64,000 nucleotides of DNA from a virus: IMG/VR virus record IMGVR_UViG_3300030329_004647, positions 168,029-232,028 of that record; one strand, given 5' to 3'. Each line of letters begins with the position of its first letter. Positions within the stretch are counted from its first letter, which is position 1. The translations under genes and the position numbers were made by a program. The notes under the pieces are model-generated. The model had not been told where the DNA came from, searched no databases, and saw only the letters and a list, made by a program, of their open reading frames with translations. Shown here piece after piece: positions 22,443 to 33,279 of this stretch.

Positions 22443-25430
22443 ATGTTTTTAAATACAGAAATAAAATATCCGTGGACACAAGGAGACTTTAACATTTCCT
22501 TAGAAGGCACCCAACTTATTAGAGAAGCTCTTCTTAATAGAAATTTAGATGGAGCGTATTTGAACAGGGGTAATCCTATTCCACCTAATGGTGATATAGC
22601 TCCAGGTACTATTGTTTATACGAATTTATCCGATAAGTCAGTGAGAGACCAACCACAACCAGAGGACGTGACTAATCAGGACGGTATACCGTTACAAGAG
22701 GCTATGTATTTAAATAACAAATACGGACCAACAGACGGTTACGGAGGACTGACAATAATAGATGTTAATAAATTAGTTAGAGACACTCAACTAACATATA
22801 TAAACGCAAATACACTACTTCCTGAAGGATTTTTCTCATCTAGTTATACCGCGATAGAAGTAATGAACACTGTTAACATATCCAATGGTATTATTACTAC
22901 ATTAAACAGTAAAATCCTAGATGACTCTATGTTAATTAAAACCTCTTTTAGTCACTTAAGGAAAAATTTAGGATTCAATCAAGGACAATTTGAAATAAAA
23001 GACAAACCTGATGGGTTATTTAGTTTAAACATTACTAGTCCACCTAGCGAAATAGTAGACGATGATGAAAATTATTTATCTCGTTTAGAGCCATCATACG
23101 ACCCAGAATCTGTTATACCAGGAAGTTATTTTTTACCCACCCAACCACCTAATGTTAACACTTACTTAGAAAACCCAATTAACTTCAATTACTTTAGTAT
23201 AGTTGGTGGAGCAGAGTTTAATCAAATAAGTAATATATTCACACAAGGAAGTTCAATCCCAACCTCACCTTTCGCTACCCCAGCTCCTTCTGAGAGTTTT
23301 ATAGCTTACATGGGAGAAGAGCAACAATCGACTTTATTTGGTGTTTTAAATTATAACTTTTATAGACCAGATTATACACAATCACAAACAGCATTTGGTA
23401 TTGAGGTTCCTGTAGGAAATTATTATTTAGGTAGTAGAAATTTAGAACCAGGATTAATTCAGTCACCACTTGACGCGGTTCCAGCTGATAAATTTGGTCG
23501 ACCAGTACAAGCTTTAGTTTATGGTCCATTCGCTATAGCCCAACAGTATGAAACAGTAGACGGTCAAGCTTTATGGCAAAGATATGAAATGATGGACCAA
23601 GGAAGAGCTTATGTTAATGGAGGAGGTGTTAACGCTGGATTTACTTGGGTAGGAGCCCTTTCGGTACCAGTTACAGATACGAGTTCACAAAATCCTGGTG
23701 TAGCTTCAAATCTCATAATTAATCGTTCTGACGTTTTACCAAAAAAGAAAGGTTCTATTTTAGATGCAACTCAAGCTTTAATAGATTCTACACCAGCTTT
23801 TGGTGGAGCTAAATTTAAACACGCGGGTAACGCAATCGACCAAACAGCTAAAATATTTAATGATGGTTATAAAAATATATCCAAAGGTTCAAGAGTAACC
23901 AACTACCACGATGGAGACGTACCTTGGAATTGTATGGAGTATTGTAGAGTATGGACCAAAGACCAACCATTTATTACGTTTTCTGACTTACAACAAAGAG
24001 GAGTTCATAGAGGATATGTTTGTAGTACAGATTCAGTATTTGAAACACCGTATAACCTGAATATATACCCAACAAGAGGTAAAAGTACTTCTATGCCTAC
24101 AGGTAAAAATGTTAAAAAATATATGTTCTCTATTGAAAATTTAGCTTGGAGAGGTACCAATGAATTTAATAATTTACCCGCAGCAGAAAAAGGACCTAAT
24201 GGTGGAAGAATAATGTGGTTCCCACCTTATGATATTAGTATTGGTGATACTAATTCTGCACAATGGAATTCTACAAACTTTTTAGGTAGACCAGAACCAA
24301 TATACACATACAATTACGCTGAAAGAATTGGTACCTTATCCTTTAAAATAGTAGTAGACCACCCATCAGTACTAAATGTTATAACACAAACTAGACTGAA
24401 AGGTTTAACGGACGCTCAAGCAGACGCAGCTTTAAACGCGTTTTTTGTTGGATGTAAAGAATTTGATTTATTTGAATTGGCAGAAACCTACCAAAATTTT
24501 ACAATGGATGAGTTAAATTATTTATATAATGAAGCTAATGCTACAGATGATAATGATGTGTCTAATAATATAAATTACCAAAATACAGGACAAGATTATC
24601 CTGCTGGTGGTAATTTTACACAAAATGAGATAGATAATTTAGAAGCTCAAAATCAAAATAATCAAAATATATCTAATAGTGTTGATGGGCAACCACCCGC
24701 GGGTTCTGCCGCGGAGGACGCACAAAACTTCCAAGAACAAGAACAACTAACCCAACAGTTTGTATTAAAAAAACTATTAGGTGAAGCAAACTATTTTGAA
24801 TTTTTAGAAGAAAACAACCCATTCATATATAATTCTATAAGAGACCAACTAAAGTATTTCCATCCAGCTTTTCACTCTACTACACCAGAAGGATTAAATA
24901 GTAGATTAACTTTTTTAATACAAACTTGTAGACCAGGAAAAACAATACCTACCATAACAAAAGAAGGTACACAGATTATAGACGCTGATAATACCGCGTT
25001 TGGTCCCCCACCAATATGTGTACTAAGGATAGGGGATTTTTATCACACTAAAATAGTTATAGATTCGGTGAGTATATCTTACGAACCATTATTATTTGAT
25101 TTAAATCCTGACGGGATAGGCGTACAACCGATGATAGCGGATATACAAATGAACTTTAAGTATATTGGTGGACAAGGATTAAAAGCACCTATTAGTAGAC
25201 TACAGAATGCTTTATCATTTGACTATTTTGCTAATACAGAAATGTATGATGAAAGGTCTGGAGTCGAAGTAACCACTCAAACACCTACTAGTGAAGAGGT
25301 TAATAACGAAGTCCTAAATCAAGAAGGTGGTAGTAACCCAGAAGTAAGTAATACGTCAAATAATGCTGGAGGTGACGGTTCTAATCCTGAAATAATTGAA
25401 ACAGGAACAAACCCTGAAGTAACAGGATAA
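22443..25430 (+). CDS. Large baseplate/tail-tube-initiator-like protein
   Basis: 995 residues. The most conserved-looking part (about residues 490-680) reads DVPWNCMEYCRVWTKDQPF, then YMFSIENLAWRG, GRIMWFPPYDISI, EPIYTYNYAERIGTLSFKIV and DHPSVLN. This resembles hub or tube-initiator proteins that cap the tube at the baseplate. A Gln/Asn-rich linker follows, and after it a second beta domain (ICVLRIGDFYHTKIVIDSVS) typical of tail-tube folds. The end has repeats of the phrase NPEV/NPEI. It lies between tape measure and hub genes. A T4 gp48/gp54 equivalent is possible; not certain. Confidence 0.55.
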   Translation: MFLNTEIKYPWTQGDFNISLEGTQLIREALLNRNLDGAYLNRGNPIPPNGDIAPGTIVYTNLSDKSVRDQPQPEDVTNQDGIPLQEAMYLNNKYGPTDGYGGLTIIDVNKLVRDTQLTYINANTLLPEGFFSSSYTAIEVMNTVNISNGIITTLNSKILDDSMLIKTSFSHLRKNLGFNQGQFEIKDKPDGLFSLNITSPPSEIVDDDENYLSRLEPSYDPESVIPGSYFLPTQPPNVNTYLENPINFNYFSIVGGAEFNQISNIFTQGSSIPTSPFATPAPSESFIAYMGEEQQSTLFGVLNYNFYRPDYTQSQTAFGIEVPVGNYYLGSRNLEPGLIQSPLDAVPADKFGRPVQALVYGPFAIAQQYETVDGQALWQRYEMMDQGRAYVNGGGVNAGFTWVGALSVPVTDTSSQNPGVASNLIINRSDVLPKKKGSILDATQALIDSTPAFGGAKFKHAGNAIDQTAKIFNDGYKNISKGSRVTNYHDGDVPWNCMEYCRVWTKDQPFITFSDLQQRGVHRGYVCSTDSVFETPYNLNIYPTRGKSTSMPTGKNVKKYMFSIENLAWRGTNEFNNLPAAEKGPNGGRIMWFPPYDISIGDTNSAQWNSTNFLGRPEPIYTYNYAERIGTLSFKIVVDHPSVLNVITQTRLKGLTDAQADAALNAFFVGCKEFDLFELAETYQNFTMDELNYLYNEANATDDNDVSNNINYQNTGQDYPAGGNFTQNEIDNLEAQNQNNQNISNSVDGQPPAGSAAEDAQNFQEQEQLTQQFVLKKLLGEANYFEFLEENNPFIYNSIRDQLKYFHPAFHSTTPEGLNSRLTFLIQTCRPGKTIPTITKEGTQIIDADNTAFGPPPICVLRIGDFYHTKIVIDSVSISYEPLLFDLNPDGIGVQPMIADIQMNFKYIGGQGLKAPISRLQNALSFDYFANTEMYDERSGVEVTTQTPTSEEVNNEVLNQEGGSNPEVSNTSNNAGGDGSNPEIIETGTNPEVTG

Positions 25431-25441
25431 AAAAATATATT

Positions 25442-26551
25442 ATGGCTACAACAACAGAAAGAACAGGTATAGTAAAATATAAGAATCAATACAATCAATT
25501 AGTATCCGATTCAAAATACTATATATCAGTTTGTGATTCATTTGCGTCTGACATATATAGAAGATTTGGATTTGGTCATTTAGAATTTATGTATATAGAA
25601 AAAAGATATCACTATGGTGATTTTTTAGACAGTAACTCACATTTTTTAGGATTACCGTTTAAATTTTTAAGTAGATTAGATACCCAGTATAATAGTTTAA
25701 TAACCAATATTAATAGTGGACTAACACACATACAAAGTTTTATACCCAAAGGAGCTTCTATAGAAGACGAGGAGTATGTTAAAACAACTTTGTTAACTCA
25801 TGCACAGGAACAATTTAAATCATTAAAAACAACATACGTAAATAAATTTTTACAAATAAAAGATGCTCAATTAAACTGTAGTACAAGAATAGACAGATTC
25901 AATTTAGTCACTGGTAGTAGTAATGATGGTATAGCGAGTGGAGCTTCAGGTTCTAGAATTATCTGTATGACTTTAAGTGGTGATGAGATTACAACATTAA
26001 CAAATGATATTAGAAATGTAGGTTATAAAATAGAAAAATATACTAGTACATTAGAAAGTCTATTAGATGACTCTTACTTAACATTAGGTACTAAATTAGA
26101 AGAATATATATTCTTTAATAACATAATTTGCAACCAACAAACAATAAATAGAGTAAACGGGGTGGACTATACAGTAAATGCTGGTAAATTATTTGAATAT
26201 AGAAAAGCAATATTGATAGAAGACTTAACAACAACTAAAACTAACTTTAGAGACGGTATACATTCTTACTTAGTTCCACAATTTAAAAGTAGAATAGAAG
26301 AATTTGCTTCTGAACTTATTACTTTTGATGTTAAAAGATACGAACAAATATTTGATGTGGATTATGGATTAAATAAAATAGCTAAAAAACAAATTGATAA
26401 TCTTTTAACGTCGGATAACGATTATAGTGTAAACTATACAGGTAAAACCACAGAAATAAAAGAAGTTATGAAATATTTTGAAAACTCCAGAGTAGGGACA
26501 CTGTCTTCAGATTTTAATTTTAAAACTTCAGATAAAATTTTATTAAGTTAA
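25442..26551 (+). CDS. Unknown tail/baseplate protein
   Basis: 369 residues, 11 bases after the preceding gene in the hub operon. Mixed helical regions include RFGFGHLEFMYIEKRYHYG and a long C-terminal helical part, KTNFRDGIHSYLVPQFKSRI. No membrane segment, enzyme motif or known family is recognised. It sits between a tube-initiator-like protein and the gp53-like protein, so it is probably a baseplate component. Confidence 0.6.
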   Translation: MATTTERTGIVKYKNQYNQLVSDSKYYISVCDSFASDIYRRFGFGHLEFMYIEKRYHYGDFLDSNSHFLGLPFKFLSRLDTQYNSLITNINSGLTHIQSFIPKGASIEDEEYVKTTLLTHAQEQFKSLKTTYVNKFLQIKDAQLNCSTRIDRFNLVTGSSNDGIASGASGSRIICMTLSGDEITTLTNDIRNVGYKIEKYTSTLESLLDDSYLTLGTKLEEYIFFNNIICNQQTINRVNGVDYTVNAGKLFEYRKAILIEDLTTTKTNFRDGIHSYLVPQFKSRIEEFASELITFDVKRYEQIFDVDYGLNKIAKKQIDNLLTSDNDYSVNYTGKTTEIKEVMKYFENSRVGTLSSDFNFKTSDKILLS

Positions 26552-26555
26552 TATT

Positions 26556-26870
26556 ATGTATTATAACAGATATAAAGATTTTACACAAAATGGTGAAATA
26601 AAAACAGTACCATACATTACATTAGCCGATAAACCATCGGACAAATATGTGGTCTATAAACTTGGTAAAACTAGAATGGATAAATTATCACAACAATATT
26701 ATGGGACACCTTACTTCGGGTGGTTAATATTACAAGGCAACCAAAAGTATGGTTCACAAGAATGGAATATTCCTGATGGTACATTAATAAGAGTTCCTTT
26801 TCCCCTAATACCCTCTTTAGAAGAATATAAGTCGGAGCTACAAAATTATTTTCTTTTTTATGGTAGATAA
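26556..26870 (+). CDS. LysM/gp53-like baseplate protein
   Basis: 104 residues. The core YVVYKLGKTRMDKLSQQYYG, then YFGWLILQGNQKYG and EWNIPDGTLIRVPFPL, follows the LysM-like pattern found in T4 gp53, a baseplate wedge protein, and in small tail proteins of other contractile phages. It links hub and wedge in such tails. It lies 4 bases after the previous gene and 14 before the hub-peptidase gene. Whether it is a gp53 homologue or a generic LysM tail protein cannot be settled by eye. Confidence 0.65.
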   Translation: MYYNRYKDFTQNGEIKTVPYITLADKPSDKYVVYKLGKTRMDKLSQQYYGTPYFGWLILQGNQKYGSQEWNIPDGTLIRVPFPLIPSLEEYKSELQNYFLFYGR

Positions 26871-26884
26871 AAATCGGGTGAATT

Positions 26885-29800
26885 ATGAGTATTAGTGGAA
26901 ATGAAGATATCCTTACGGAAAAAATTGGTGGTAATCTAACGGTAATCAATCCTAATAAAGTAATAACTAATAAAGGGGTTAAAGATAGGTTAGTTAATCA
27001 TGAAGATTTAGTTATATACGCCAATTTAGTAGCAAAAATAGTACCTAGAAGTAAAATTCTTTTAGGAGACGCGGATACAGAATCAGAAGTTGCTATAGAT
27101 TTATTTGGGGGAGAAGTTAATTTCCTTAAACCAAAAGGTAAAAAAAGTTTAGACAGTTCTTGGACCGAAGCATTCACCAATCCAGATTTTAATAAAATTA
27201 CTTATAGTGAAAATGAAGATTTTGCACAGACAGGAGCGTACACTAAAAGTTTAAAAGAAGCTGAAGATTTTCAAGGGTTTGGAATTACCTCTATAAATGT
27301 GGTAATAAACCAATCATTTGTCCCTGAAGTAACTATAAATTTTACAGATATTAGGGGTAAAACCTTATTTGAACAAGGAGACACAGGTGGCCCTTATACA
27401 GCCTTTTTTCACATGCCTTATCCAGTATTCCACCTAACTTTAAAAGGTTATTACGGAACAGCAGTAAAGTACCAACTTAAATTAATGAAATTTAACGCAG
27501 CTTTCGACTCTAGTTCAGGTGATTATAATATTACGTGTAAATTTATTGGTAATCACTCAGCTTTACTAAATGATTTAAATTTACATCAAGCGATGATAGC
27601 TCCGTATATGTATCCGAGTCCAACTCGAGGTGAAGGTGGTGTTAGTACGGGATTAGGTATGCAAATTATGAACGAAGTCTATCAAACTTATGAAGATAGA
27701 GGTTTAATAAAAAAAGACTTTCCTAGATATACAATTTTTGCTTTAATGAATAAAGTAAATCAGTTTGAAACAGAATTAGCTAGTAATTTTAAAAAGGAAG
27801 ACCTACAATTCATGGATGATAAAAAGACCTATCAAGACGAATTAACAAAGTTTTACAATTCTATATTTGGTACTGGTCAATGGTTTGATACTTTTTTAGA
27901 TAAGACTACCGCGACAGTAATACCAACAAACGTTACAGCAAGCGCGGGAACAGAAAATATAGTTGCTTATCAATTGTTAGATGCTACTGACTCTGGTGTA
28001 GCCGCAGCAAACGACGCTTGGGTTAAAAGAAAGGACACCTATGTAGAAAGATTAAATAGTAATTTAACATTTGGTGAAACAGGTCAAAGACCTATAACAG
28101 TAAGTGGTAGATTTGATGTATCACATCAGATAGCTAGTGGTACCTCAAGTACCCTGGAAGGACCATATTGGTATATAGTAGATAAAAAATCGGAATCATT
28201 TGGAATTCAATGGTTAAACGTACAAAAAGAATTTGAAAAAAACTTTAATGAACTACAAACTGAAGTTAGTAAAAATTTAAATAAAACTTTTGTAGAAACA
28301 TTAGGGTTTTATCCATCTATAAGAAATTTGCACGCTGTTATTCTAGCAGGTTCAGATACCTTTATAAGGTTATTAGATAGAGTACATACAGAAGCCTTTA
28401 AACAAAGAAACAATCAAAAAAGATTAAGGGTGTTAGTTCCGGAAGATGTTAAAAATGAAGAAAAAACAGTATTTCCTTGGCCTATATATTATGAAGAAAC
28501 TGAAGACAATGAAAGAATATTACAATATCCAGGAGCTAGTAAAAGTTTATCTATTACAGGAGCATATGACGCTAAATTATGGCCTGAAGTAGAATTTGTT
28601 GAGGAGTATACTAAAGCTAGTGCATTTCACACGGAATCTATAAACGCTCCATTTGAAAACCAATTTGTAACAATAGATTATATACCACTAAGTGTTAGAG
28701 AATTTCCTTTTGATAATGAAGTTTATGGACAGAGTGCCGTTGATAAAATGGTGATGGAAATTTATGACCGTTCATTTGATTTATTAAATTATGGTAGTTT
28801 AACATGGCAAAACAGAAGTTCTGATGTTATACCAGCGATACAAGAACTAGCTCAATATGATGCTGAGGTTTTAGAAAAAAGAATAAAATTAAATAGTAAT
28901 TTAGCAACATTTTTCGGTAATAGTACAGTTACAGATATTAACAGTATTTTTGAATATTTTAATAATGAAAAAGGACAAGACGTTATTCTTAGATGGCAGT
29001 TAGGGTTACCTAATACATCTTATATCAGTCAAAGAAATATAGAAGGTAAAAATATACCAGGAACAAATTATGGTGTTTATCCTGGATATATAAGTTTTAT
29101 ACAATTAGTCGAAACAAAACCATACACCCAAGTACTAAATTATATTCATGACCAAAAATCTGATAGTACATTTGATATGTACCCACTAAGATGGGACATG
29201 GGTTCCGCGTGGATACAAGAAACATTAGCTAACGGACAAACTGCGGACGAAGGAAGTTTTTACACAACTAAAGAAATACAATTAGACCCAGAAGCTAAAT
29301 TATTCTCGACACAAAATCTTAAATATTTTTTATGTAATCATCATGTTATAAATGAAGACCCAACTAACGAAAGTATTATTAATGATGAAATAATAAGTAC
29401 TAAAGATTTAAAGACTAAAGAGGAATGGGAAAGTCATTACCAAGGTACAGACGGTAAACAAATAAAACATATAACTGAAGGTTTAAATCACAGTGGTGAC
29501 TACACAAAAGTTTTATCACTATTTAACACACCTTACTTTGCAAATGCTTTAGCTAAGGGTTATATAGAAAAAGACCAACCAGGAGCTTTTTTAAATTTAG
29601 GGTACATGTTTTTACAAAGTTTACCTATAGCCACAACTAAAGAAAAAATGTTATGGTCACCAGGAAATTACGGTAGTTACATATCACAAATTTTAAATCA
29701 ATTAGCTGCTCATCACCAGATACCTCTAGCTTTTGCATTAAAAATAGGGAGTATATGGTGGAGATATAAAACCGCGGGTATTACAAATCCTGATACAGAT

Positions 29801-32800
29801 GCTGACAATTGGGACGACGCTATAAACAGTGGTACTTTAGGATATTTTAACACAAGTATTAACACAGGTACAGGTCCTGAATTTCTATATACGGATTCAA
29901 TAATGGGATTAGGTTTTTCATACACCTTACCAGACGGAACAATAGCTACAGGAGATAATGGGTCAGAAATATCTTTAGGGATATATCCTAAGTTAATGGC
30001 CGCAGCTCATTATATGGTTACAGGTCAAGACGTTTTAAGTCCAGTAGTTGATGACGCAACATTACTTAATAATTTTAATATTAGTTCAGGTTTTAGTGTT
30101 AATGTTATAAAAGAAACTGACGCGTCATTTAATGCCAACAACCAACAAGTAAATTACTATACAACCTATGGTACAGGAAATTCAGTTACCGTACAATCCA
30201 CCATAGACACAGCGGTAAGTACAGCAGGAGTTCCTTCTGGTGATTATTATATTTTATATCCGTCAGCTGGTGGAATGTTATCTAACGAATTTGAGTCTGC
30301 CGCTGGAGTTACATCCTATAACAATCAAGTAGGTGGACACAACGGTTCCGTGAGATTTTTATGGTCGTTACCACAGTATGGTTATTTTTCAGGTGACACC
30401 TTCCCAGCTAGAGACCAATACTATAAGAAAATTTTTAATGACAAAGACGAACAAGATATTTTCGCTATAAGTAATGGTGGTACCGAATTGACGCAAAGAT
30501 ATTCTTATATTGATGAGTTACTAGCTGTATTTCCTACAGAAGTATTAAATTATTTTGAGGATATGTTTAAAAATTTCTGTCAAAGAAGAAACCCTTCTAC
30601 AGAAGAGATTGAAGGAGAATATACTAGTCTACACCAAGTTTTAGGACAAATACTATATGTTCCTTTAAGTGATGTTAAATTGCCAGACCAAGGAACGGGT
30701 AAGTTTACCTCTAATATTGCAGCGGCACAACACAAAAAAGCTATTAATATACTAGAAACCTTTACTCAACAAAAAGTGTTTTATAAAAAAGGGTCAGTAA
30801 ATAATCTAGATAACGTTATAAATATTGACGGTAACCCCATACAATCTTATCAAGCTTTGGTTTACTTATTAAGAGCTAATGGTACTAGTTCTATGTCTCA
30901 ATTACCAGAAGCTATACAACAAAGTTGGGACCAACCATTTAAAGATATTTTCTTCCCGTATAACAATAATTTACCACCCGACATACCCTTAGCAACCTTT
31001 ATGGTTAATAATCCAGGATTATATTCTACTTTTCAGTATTATTTCCCATCAGCTTTTGGGGGGATAGATATGGTGACCGTCACCAACTCACCGGTATATG
31101 AGTTTTTTAGAGAAATAAATATAGCACCAACAGAAGAAAATGTACCGCTATTTGCCCCAATTATAAGAACATATTATTCTAATGGTAATAACTTAGAAAG
31201 TTTGGGTGAACTAGAAACTACATTATCACAAACACAAAATCAGTACCTAGAACAACTTTTTAATAACTTAAAAAAAATAGAGCCAGATACAAAAGAGGAA
31301 GATGCTATTATTGAAGATGACAGACCACTAATTGTGGCGGACAATTTAAAATTAGAACTATACCAATCCTTCAAACACCTTAATGACGCTTGGATTGCTG
31401 GATTAACTGGTTTGGAAGATAGGACATTACTTGAAAAATTTTATTTTTTAGATAGAGCTAATGAGGATATTGGTGACGAAGCTGTAATTGATATTTTTAT
31501 TATGCAACAATTAGGTAATCCATTTACACCAGACCCTAGTGCATCAGTAGATAGAACTTTAAACAGTTTTCTAAGTAAAATAGCGATGGACAATAACTTC
31601 TTAAAGTTAGACTTACCTTCATATATTAACTTTTTTGGTGTGGGTGACGCAAATTCAAGCTCTCAAGGAAACGCTATGTTTGGTACTTTTACTGAAGTCG
31701 ACACAACTAAATCTGGTCCAGTATTTCTTTACATCTATATCGGAGAAGAATCAACACACTTATCTGTAAAAACGGATAATTATGGATTTAACAACGATTC
31801 TTTTGATTTAAATAAAACAACCCCTAATCCGTTGGTAAGAACAACACCATTAAGCCCAGAAAAACAAGCTAGAAGTAACGCGATAATGGCATACACAGTT
31901 GATTTTGGAATACCTAATCAAAATGTTTTTACTAGTATAAATTTAGACCAATCACAAAGTGAAAATACCTCAGAAAGTTATATTGTTCTAGATGATTTAG
32001 CTTTAGCGGGTGGTGGTAAAAATGTATCTACTAACTCATTAAATTTATTTAACGTTTATAAAACTAGGTCTTACAACTGTTCGGTAGAAGCTATGGGATG
32101 CGCGTTAATACAACCAACCCAATATTTCCAACTAAGATACGTTCCTATGTTTTCTGGTGTTTACATGATTAAAAGCGTTGAACACAGTATAGCTCCAAAT
32201 ACGATGACTACTAAGTTTGAGGGTGTTAGAATACCGATACCAAATCTACCTAAAGTAACTGATTTAATAACTAGAGTACAAACTAGTTTACTAGAAAAAG
32301 TTAAGAGTGCTGTTGAAAAAGCAGACTCACCAGAAGAAGTTCCAGGTGACATGTTTGATTTTACCGAAGAAGAATTAAATCGTGGACCAGAAGAAGAAGG
32401 CGGACCAACTAATCAAACAGCACCAATTGCTGGAATAACCTTTAGTGCACCTGTTGATATTTCTAAAGTTGAAGACCCTAGAACTATTGATAGTAGTAGA
32501 GTTTCAGGTGGCCCAGAAGTGGGAGACCCAAGAAGTGGAGGTAGAGTACATAAAGGTGTGGACCTATATCCTAAAACCGATTTCATGGGTGAAGAACTTG
32601 AAATTACTGCAGCACATAGTGGTAAAATAACCAAAATTGTTAGAAATTGTCTAGATGATAACACAGTTGGTTCTTGTGGTGGAGGTTATGGAAATCACGT
32701 CAGAATTGTAAGAGAAATTGTAGAATGGCCAAGTAATGTTACCTTAGCAGAAGGTACTATAATAAAGGTTGAGACAAGATATTGTCACCTAAAAAGAGGT

Positions 32801-32995
32801 AGTGTAGCCGCTGGTTTAAGTGAAGGTCAAGAAATAAATGATGGTGTATTTTTAGGTCACATGGGAGCTACAGGAAACGCTTCACCTGGTAAAGAACACC
32901 TACATTATGAAGTAAGGGTCACCAAATTAAATAGTAGATTAGCCCCTATAACTAAAGTAGCTGACCCGCTAGAAGGATATATTCCTGGACTATAA
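26885..32995 (+). CDS. Giant baseplate hub protein with C-terminal M23 peptidase
   Basis: 2036 residues. The first 250 look like a hub beta domain (NVVINQSFVPEVTINFTDI, HMPYPVFHLTLKGYYGTAV). A second hub-like part near residues 1720-1795 (CALIQPTQYFQLRYVPMF, GVYMIKSVEHSIAPNTM) resembles gp27/gpD-type hub ends. The C-terminal 150 residues are an M23/LytM endopeptidase: HKGVD (H1889, D1893), YCHL (H1968) and HLHYE (H2005, H2007), the four zinc-site residues expected. It should cut peptide cross-links of peptidoglycan during injection, replacing the T4 gp5 lysozyme. The middle 1400 residues are unassigned. Confidence 0.88.
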   Translation: MSISGNEDILTEKIGGNLTVINPNKVITNKGVKDRLVNHEDLVIYANLVAKIVPRSKILLGDADTESEVAIDLFGGEVNFLKPKGKKSLDSSWTEAFTNPDFNKITYSENEDFAQTGAYTKSLKEAEDFQGFGITSINVVINQSFVPEVTINFTDIRGKTLFEQGDTGGPYTAFFHMPYPVFHLTLKGYYGTAVKYQLKLMKFNAAFDSSSGDYNITCKFIGNHSALLNDLNLHQAMIAPYMYPSPTRGEGGVSTGLGMQIMNEVYQTYEDRGLIKKDFPRYTIFALMNKVNQFETELASNFKKEDLQFMDDKKTYQDELTKFYNSIFGTGQWFDTFLDKTTATVIPTNVTASAGTENIVAYQLLDATDSGVAAANDAWVKRKDTYVERLNSNLTFGETGQRPITVSGRFDVSHQIASGTSSTLEGPYWYIVDKKSESFGIQWLNVQKEFEKNFNELQTEVSKNLNKTFVETLGFYPSIRNLHAVILAGSDTFIRLLDRVHTEAFKQRNNQKRLRVLVPEDVKNEEKTVFPWPIYYEETEDNERILQYPGASKSLSITGAYDAKLWPEVEFVEEYTKASAFHTESINAPFENQFVTIDYIPLSVREFPFDNEVYGQSAVDKMVMEIYDRSFDLLNYGSLTWQNRSSDVIPAIQELAQYDAEVLEKRIKLNSNLATFFGNSTVTDINSIFEYFNNEKGQDVILRWQLGLPNTSYISQRNIEGKNIPGTNYGVYPGYISFIQLVETKPYTQVLNYIHDQKSDSTFDMYPLRWDMGSAWIQETLANGQTADEGSFYTTKEIQLDPEAKLFSTQNLKYFLCNHHVINEDPTNESIINDEIISTKDLKTKEEWESHYQGTDGKQIKHITEGLNHSGDYTKVLSLFNTPYFANALAKGYIEKDQPGAFLNLGYMFLQSLPIATTKEKMLWSPGNYGSYISQILNQLAAHHQIPLAFALKIGSIWWRYKTAGITNPDTDADNWDDAINSGTLGYFNTSINTGTGPEFLYTDSIMGLGFSYTLPDGTIATGDNGSEISLGIYPKLMAAAHYMVTGQDVLSPVVDDATLLNNFNISSGFSVNVIKETDASFNANNQQVNYYTTYGTGNSVTVQSTIDTAVSTAGVPSGDYYILYPSAGGMLSNEFESAAGVTSYNNQVGGHNGSVRFLWSLPQYGYFSGDTFPARDQYYKKIFNDKDEQDIFAISNGGTELTQRYSYIDELLAVFPTEVLNYFEDMFKNFCQRRNPSTEEIEGEYTSLHQVLGQILYVPLSDVKLPDQGTGKFTSNIAAAQHKKAINILETFTQQKVFYKKGSVNNLDNVINIDGNPIQSYQALVYLLRANGTSSMSQLPEAIQQSWDQPFKDIFFPYNNNLPPDIPLATFMVNNPGLYSTFQYYFPSAFGGIDMVTVTNSPVYEFFREINIAPTEENVPLFAPIIRTYYSNGNNLESLGELETTLSQTQNQYLEQLFNNLKKIEPDTKEEDAIIEDDRPLIVADNLKLELYQSFKHLNDAWIAGLTGLEDRTLLEKFYFLDRANEDIGDEAVIDIFIMQQLGNPFTPDPSASVDRTLNSFLSKIAMDNNFLKLDLPSYINFFGVGDANSSSQGNAMFGTFTEVDTTKSGPVFLYIYIGEESTHLSVKTDNYGFNNDSFDLNKTTPNPLVRTTPLSPEKQARSNAIMAYTVDFGIPNQNVFTSINLDQSQSENTSESYIVLDDLALAGGGKNVSTNSLNLFNVYKTRSYNCSVEAMGCALIQPTQYFQLRYVPMFSGVYMIKSVEHSIAPNTMTTKFEGVRIPIPNLPKVTDLITRVQTSLLEKVKSAVEKADSPEEVPGDMFDFTEEELNRGPEEEGGPTNQTAPIAGITFSAPVDISKVEDPRTIDSSRVSGGPEVGDPRSGGRVHKGVDLYPKTDFMGEELEITAAHSGKITKIVRNCLDDNTVGSCGGGYGNHVRIVREIVEWPSNVTLAEGTIIKVETRYCHLKRGSVAAGLSEGQEINDGVFLGHMGATGNASPGKEHLHYEVRVTKLNSRLAPITKVADPLEGYIPGL

Positions 32996-33019
32996 GTTGA
33001 CATTTTATAAAATAACAAA

Positions 33020-33026
33020 TATTTAT
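33020..33026 (+). promoter_or_regulatory. TATTTAT element
   Basis: Exact TATTTAT ending 16 bases before the ATG at 33043. Confidence 0.4.
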
Positions 33027-33042
33027 TATAAAAAAGAGTACT

Positions 33043-33279
33043 ATGATTAATCAAGATTTAAAATCAAAGTTAGATAATTTCCTAGGAAAGGACACCAACA
33101 TATCAGAAATTTCTAGTAATCCTGAAAGTGAAGAGGTGTGTGATTTAGATACGGGTATCTGTTATACTGTAAGAACTAGAGATGGTCTTATTGAAAGAGT
33201 TGAAAATAGTGTTAGAGTTAATAGAAAAATAAATGTAGAGTCACCAAGTGGTGATGTTAAACAACTTTTAAATGGATAA
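33043..33279 (+). CDS. Small unknown protein
   Basis: 78 residues. The N-terminus, MINQDLKSKLDNFLG, resembles the start of the next protein (MDNNLKNKLHEEL), hinting at a shared helical segment. The middle has EEVCDLDTGICYTVRTRDG with two cysteines and a short beta domain. The stop overlaps the next start by 8 bases, so the two are coupled. No family is recognised; a role in the virion is suggested only by the TATTTAT element. Confidence 0.6.
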   Translation: MINQDLKSKLDNFLGKDTNISEISSNPESEEVCDLDTGICYTVRTRDGLIERVENSVRVNRKINVESPSGDVKQLLNG

